The position numbers and the translations under genes are program-made. Source: Aureibacter tunicatorum (GTDB lineage Bacteria; Bacteroidota; Bacteroidia; Cytophagales; Cyclobacteriaceae). Taken from it: a stretch of 64,000 bases of DNA. Position 1 is the stretch's first letter, and every line of letters starts with the position of its first letter. The notes under the pieces are model-generated. The model worked only from the letters and a program-made list of their open reading frames with translations, did no database searches and was not told where the DNA came from. The stretch is from the NCBI RefSeq assembly GCF_036492635.1, contig NZ_AP025305.1, positions 186,001 to 250,000 of the forward strand, read 5' to 3'. Shown here in pieces: positions 61,720 through 64,000 of this stretch.

Positions 61720-63336
61720 TTATTTGATAATAGTGTTTTTAAGATACGATTCTCTGGTTTCTGGATAATCAATCATATAATGAAGTCCGCGACTCTCATT
61801 TCTTCGAAGAGCAGAATTGATAATCATATAGGCGATGGCTGTGCAATTTCTTAATTCGATAAGATCAGCATTGATTTTAGTTCTTTTATAATAGTCTTCC
61901 ACTTCATCATGCAACATTGTGATTCTACGATAAGCCCTGTTGAGTTGTTTTTTAGATCTGATAATTCCGACATAATTTGACATGACTTCTCTGATCTGAG
62001 CGAGGTTGTGCCTTATTAAAGTCCACTCTTCTTCATCGGTAACGCCGTCCTCTTTCCATTCTGGAATAATAACGCCTTCGTAGTTTTTGCGGGATTTTTT
62101 GATCATCTTTTCCGCAGCCCTATGGCTGAAAACCAAAGCTTCCAACAAGCTATTGCTTGCTAATCGGTTAGCTCCATGTACTCCTGTGTGAGCGACTTCT
62201 CCTGTGGCGTAAAGATTTTGCATTGAGGTCAAGCCGTCAAGATTCGTCATGATGCCACCGCAAACATAATGAGCTGCTGGCACAACAGGGATAAGGTCTT
62301 TGGTGATATCCAGATTCATTTCATGGAGGCAGTACATGTATATATTAGGGAATCTTTCTGAAGTATCATCCAGATGAGTCATGTCAAGGTATACGCATTC
62401 ATCGCCTAAGCTTTTGATTTCGGCGTCAATGGCTCTGGCTACGATATCTCTCGGGGCTAGCTCCTGTCTCTCGTCATATTTCTTCATAAAGAGCTCGCCT
62501 TTGGAGTTGCGAAGTTTCCCTCCGTGGCCTCTCAATGCTTCTGAAATCAGGAATGTTTTGCCTTCTGTGTTATATAATGATGTTGGGTGAAATTGAATGA
62601 ACTCCATATTGGCTATCCTCACCCCTGCTCGGTATGCCATTGCGATGCCATCTCCTGTTGCTATTTCAGGGTTTGTGGTATGCTTGAATACTCTTGAGGC
62701 TCCTCCTGAGGCTAGTAAAGTATAGTCGGATTTGAAAGCGCTGACTTTTCCCGTTTTTTTATTCAATACATAAGTGCCAAAGCAGATATTGAAATTAGCG
62801 CTTAAGTTGCCAAGAACGTGGTGTTCGGTGATTAACTCTACTGCTTGGTGGTCTTCAAAGATGACAATGTTAGGGTGGGCTTTTGTTTTTTCAATCAAAG
62901 CTCTTTCGATTTCCATGCCTGTAAGATCATCGGCATGTAGAATTCGGTGCATGGAGTGCCCTCCTTCGCGAGCGAGAGAATATGTCCCATCGGCTTTTTT
63001 TGTAAATTCAGCTCCAAACTCAATAAGCTCTTTGATTCTTTGAGGGCCCTCTTTGACAAGAACATCTACAGCGTCCTCATGACAAAGCCCTGCGCCAGCG
63101 ATGAAAGTATCATTCTTATGAAGTTCAAAACTGTCTTCATTTTCAGTGACAGCTGCGATTCCTCCTTGAGCGTATCGAGTGTTCGATTCTTTGGCTTTGT
63201 CTTTTGTTACTATATGCACTTTACCATATTCAGCAACTTTAAGGGCGAATGTTAGCCCTGCTACACCACTTCCGATTACCAAGAAATTCGAATTGATCGT
63301 GTTCATGAATTGAGTTTGAGTTTGAGGTCTTGACAT
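61720..63336 (-). CDS. nadB: L-aspartate oxidase
   Basis: The flavoprotein (538 residues from 63336, 528 from the alternative ATG at 63306) has the FAD-binding NFLVIGSGVAGLTFALKVAE, the TRYAQGGIAAV segment, FIQFHPTSLYN, ISEALRGHGGKLRN with active-site arginine and glutamate, and the DLIPVVPAAHYVCGGI and RLASNSLLEALVFS regions of the succinate dehydrogenase/NadB family. It oxidises aspartate to iminoaspartate, the first step of NAD synthesis; its partner nadA is not in the window. The shorter start places the GxGxxG motif at about residue 11, the more usual distance, and is slightly preferred. Neither start has a clear ribosome-binding site. Confidence 0.94.
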   Translation of the reverse strand: MSRPQTQTQFMNTINSNFLVIGSGVAGLTFALKVAEYGKVHIVTKDKAKESNTRYAQGGIAAVTENEDSFELHKNDTFIAGAGLCHEDAVDVLVKEGPQRIKELIEFGAEFTKKADGTYSLAREGGHSMHRILHADDLTGMEIERALIEKTKAHPNIVIFEDHQAVELITEHHVLGNLSANFNICFGTYVLNKKTGKVSAFKSDYTLLASGGASRVFKHTTNPEIATGDGIAMAYRAGVRIANMEFIQFHPTSLYNTEGKTFLISEALRGHGGKLRNSKGELFMKKYDERQELAPRDIVARAIDAEIKSLGDECVYLDMTHLDDTSERFPNIYMYCLHEMNLDITKDLIPVVPAAHYVCGGIMTNLDGLTSMQNLYATGEVAHTGVHGANRLASNSLLEALVFSHRAAEKMIKKSRKNYEGVIIPEWKEDGVTDEEEWTLIRHNLAQIREVMSNYVGIIRSKKQLNRAYRRITMLHDEVEDYYKRTKINADLIELRNCTAIAYMIINSALRRNESRGLHYMIDYPETRESYLKNTIIK

Positions 63337-63969
63337 ATATAACGGGTTGCCATGATGGAGACCGTTTGATGAATGCCCGATAGCCTTCTCAGCATTCAGT
63401 ACTGCAATTTACAAATACTGTTCATTATTTTTTAGCAAAGAATAAACTATCCTCAATAAGTAAAGAAGAGTATTTGATTTTTTATAAGTGTCCGATAAAT
63501 TCTCATATCCTCAAATCAGTGATGAAGAATGCATTGCGGCTGGCAAATATTTTAAGGCTCTTCATTATTATTCTAATAATAGAAACAATTAAATGTTAAT
63601 TTTAACTAAATAAGTACATTGTGTAGTGGATATTCGAATTTTTAGATTTTGTTAAGGGTTGTTAAATTCTTGAAAAGATAAAAATTAGATATTTGATTCA
63701 TGTTTTTTTAACTCAATATTAATCCTGTGTGTTAAAATTATATTTATTGCACGAAATGAGGCAATATAGTATGTTAAAATGGTAATTTATGTTATGAAAA
63801 TGATCTTATAAGTATATAATTTGCTTAAACATTGAGTTTTGATAATCTCGATTTTTATGAACAATGTGTTTTTTTATAAGAAATTGTTTTTATCGAAGTT
63901 CATTGGATGGAATTATTTATGTGAAAATATAAAGTGTTTTCTCAATTTTCTAACCCAAAATCAAACAAA
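63337..63969. other. 633-bp AT-rich intergenic region
   Basis: I see no supported gene. A GTG frame at 63488-63592 (34 residues, ending KALHYYSNNRNN) is too short and lacks support. The segment 63600-63960 is extremely AT-rich, as expected of a regulatory region ahead of the gene at 63970. No exact TAnnTTTG box was found. Confidence 0.5.
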
Positions 63970-64000
63970 ATGGAACAAAAATTACGCATGCTTTTGATGC
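63970..64000 (+). CDS. First codons of a gene cut by the window edge
   Basis: An ATG at 63970 after an A-rich stretch opens MEQKLRMLLM up to the window edge. Short basic residues followed by hydrophobic ones look like the beginning of a signal peptide. Too little is visible to say more; the long AT-rich region before it supports a real start. Confidence 0.4.
   Translation, partial: MEQKLRMLLM

Noticed and set aside
63488..63592. 34-codon GTG frame in the right-hand intergenic region
   Set aside because: The sequence is mildly protein-like, but it is short, has a non-ATG start and has no supporting signals.
1..64000. CRISPR arrays, insertion sequences, phage genes, tRNA and rRNA
   Set aside because: I looked for regular direct repeats, transposase-like frames, T-loop patterns and rRNA-like sequence by eye and saw none; a tRNA could still be missed without a scan.

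Overview
The window is a chromosomal segment of a Bacteroidota bacterium, most like the Cytophagales. The evidence is a type IX secretion (T9SS) cargo with a type-B sorting domain next to PorP/SprF and OmpA/PD40 partners, a PorD gene, the Bacteroidota form of RNA polymerase omega, a DnaE with a built-in exonuclease, many lipoproteins with an S-C lipobox, few Shine-Dalgarno sites, and several exact matches to the TAnnTTTG promoter box of this phylum. I saw no rRNA, tRNA, CRISPR array, insertion sequence or phage gene. Genus is not assigned.

Layout. 1-2.8 kb: two divergent Na+/phosphate symporter genes (the left one cut by the window edge). 2.9-4.7 kb: a membrane-anchored TPR/LuxR-type regulator. 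4.7-5.2 kb: a gene-free stretch with stacked hairpins and an orphan terminator (possible small RNA). 5.2-8.5 kb: three lipoprotein genes, two of them LPP20-like. 8.6-12.9 kb: exonuclease-fused DnaE. 13.2-25.1 kb: a DUF493 gene, then a 3087-residue T9SS adhesin with its PorP/SprF and OmpA/PD40 partners, starting at a perfect 15-bp inverted repeat that ends on the adhesin start codon. 25.3-36.2 kb: a GT-C-like membrane protein, RbfA, a LolC/E-type permease with a forced TTG start, a frameshifted gene, an altered ferredoxin, LspA, IleRS and an RND transporter. 36.5-40.5 kb: a coiled-coil lipoprotein, AsnRS and a small outer-membrane-type protein.

40.9-49.4 kb is the accessory-looking part and the best candidate for an undescribed system. 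It holds an FHA/winged-helix protein, then a tight operon of a 1340-residue protein (Ser/Thr kinase, degenerate nucleotide cyclase, STAND-type ATPase, TPR tail), a small protein joining a RiPP-leader-like helix to a TIG domain, a 331-residue partner of unknown function and a secreted FG-GAP protein. A tiny proline-repeat lipoprotein follows. GC content falls sharply inside the kinase gene and stays low downstream.

49.5-59.0 kb is a largely minus-strand housekeeping/envelope block (M14 peptidase, RecN, PorD, CoaBC, omega, BamD, OstA/LptA-like). 59.1-63.3 kb carries TilS, a cyclic-nucleotide-binding protein, a lipoprotein and NadB; the last 0.6 kb is AT-rich intergenic DNA ending in the first codons of another gene.

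Much of the window concerns the cell envelope: lipoprotein maturation (LspA), release (LolC/E-like), outer-membrane assembly (BamD, OstA-like) and T9SS export (PorD, PorP/SprF) would together serve the adhesin and the many lipoproteins. The most notable single-residue findings are an IleRS with a swapped GxHH signature instead of HxGH and a ferredoxin in which one cluster-I cysteine is methionine.
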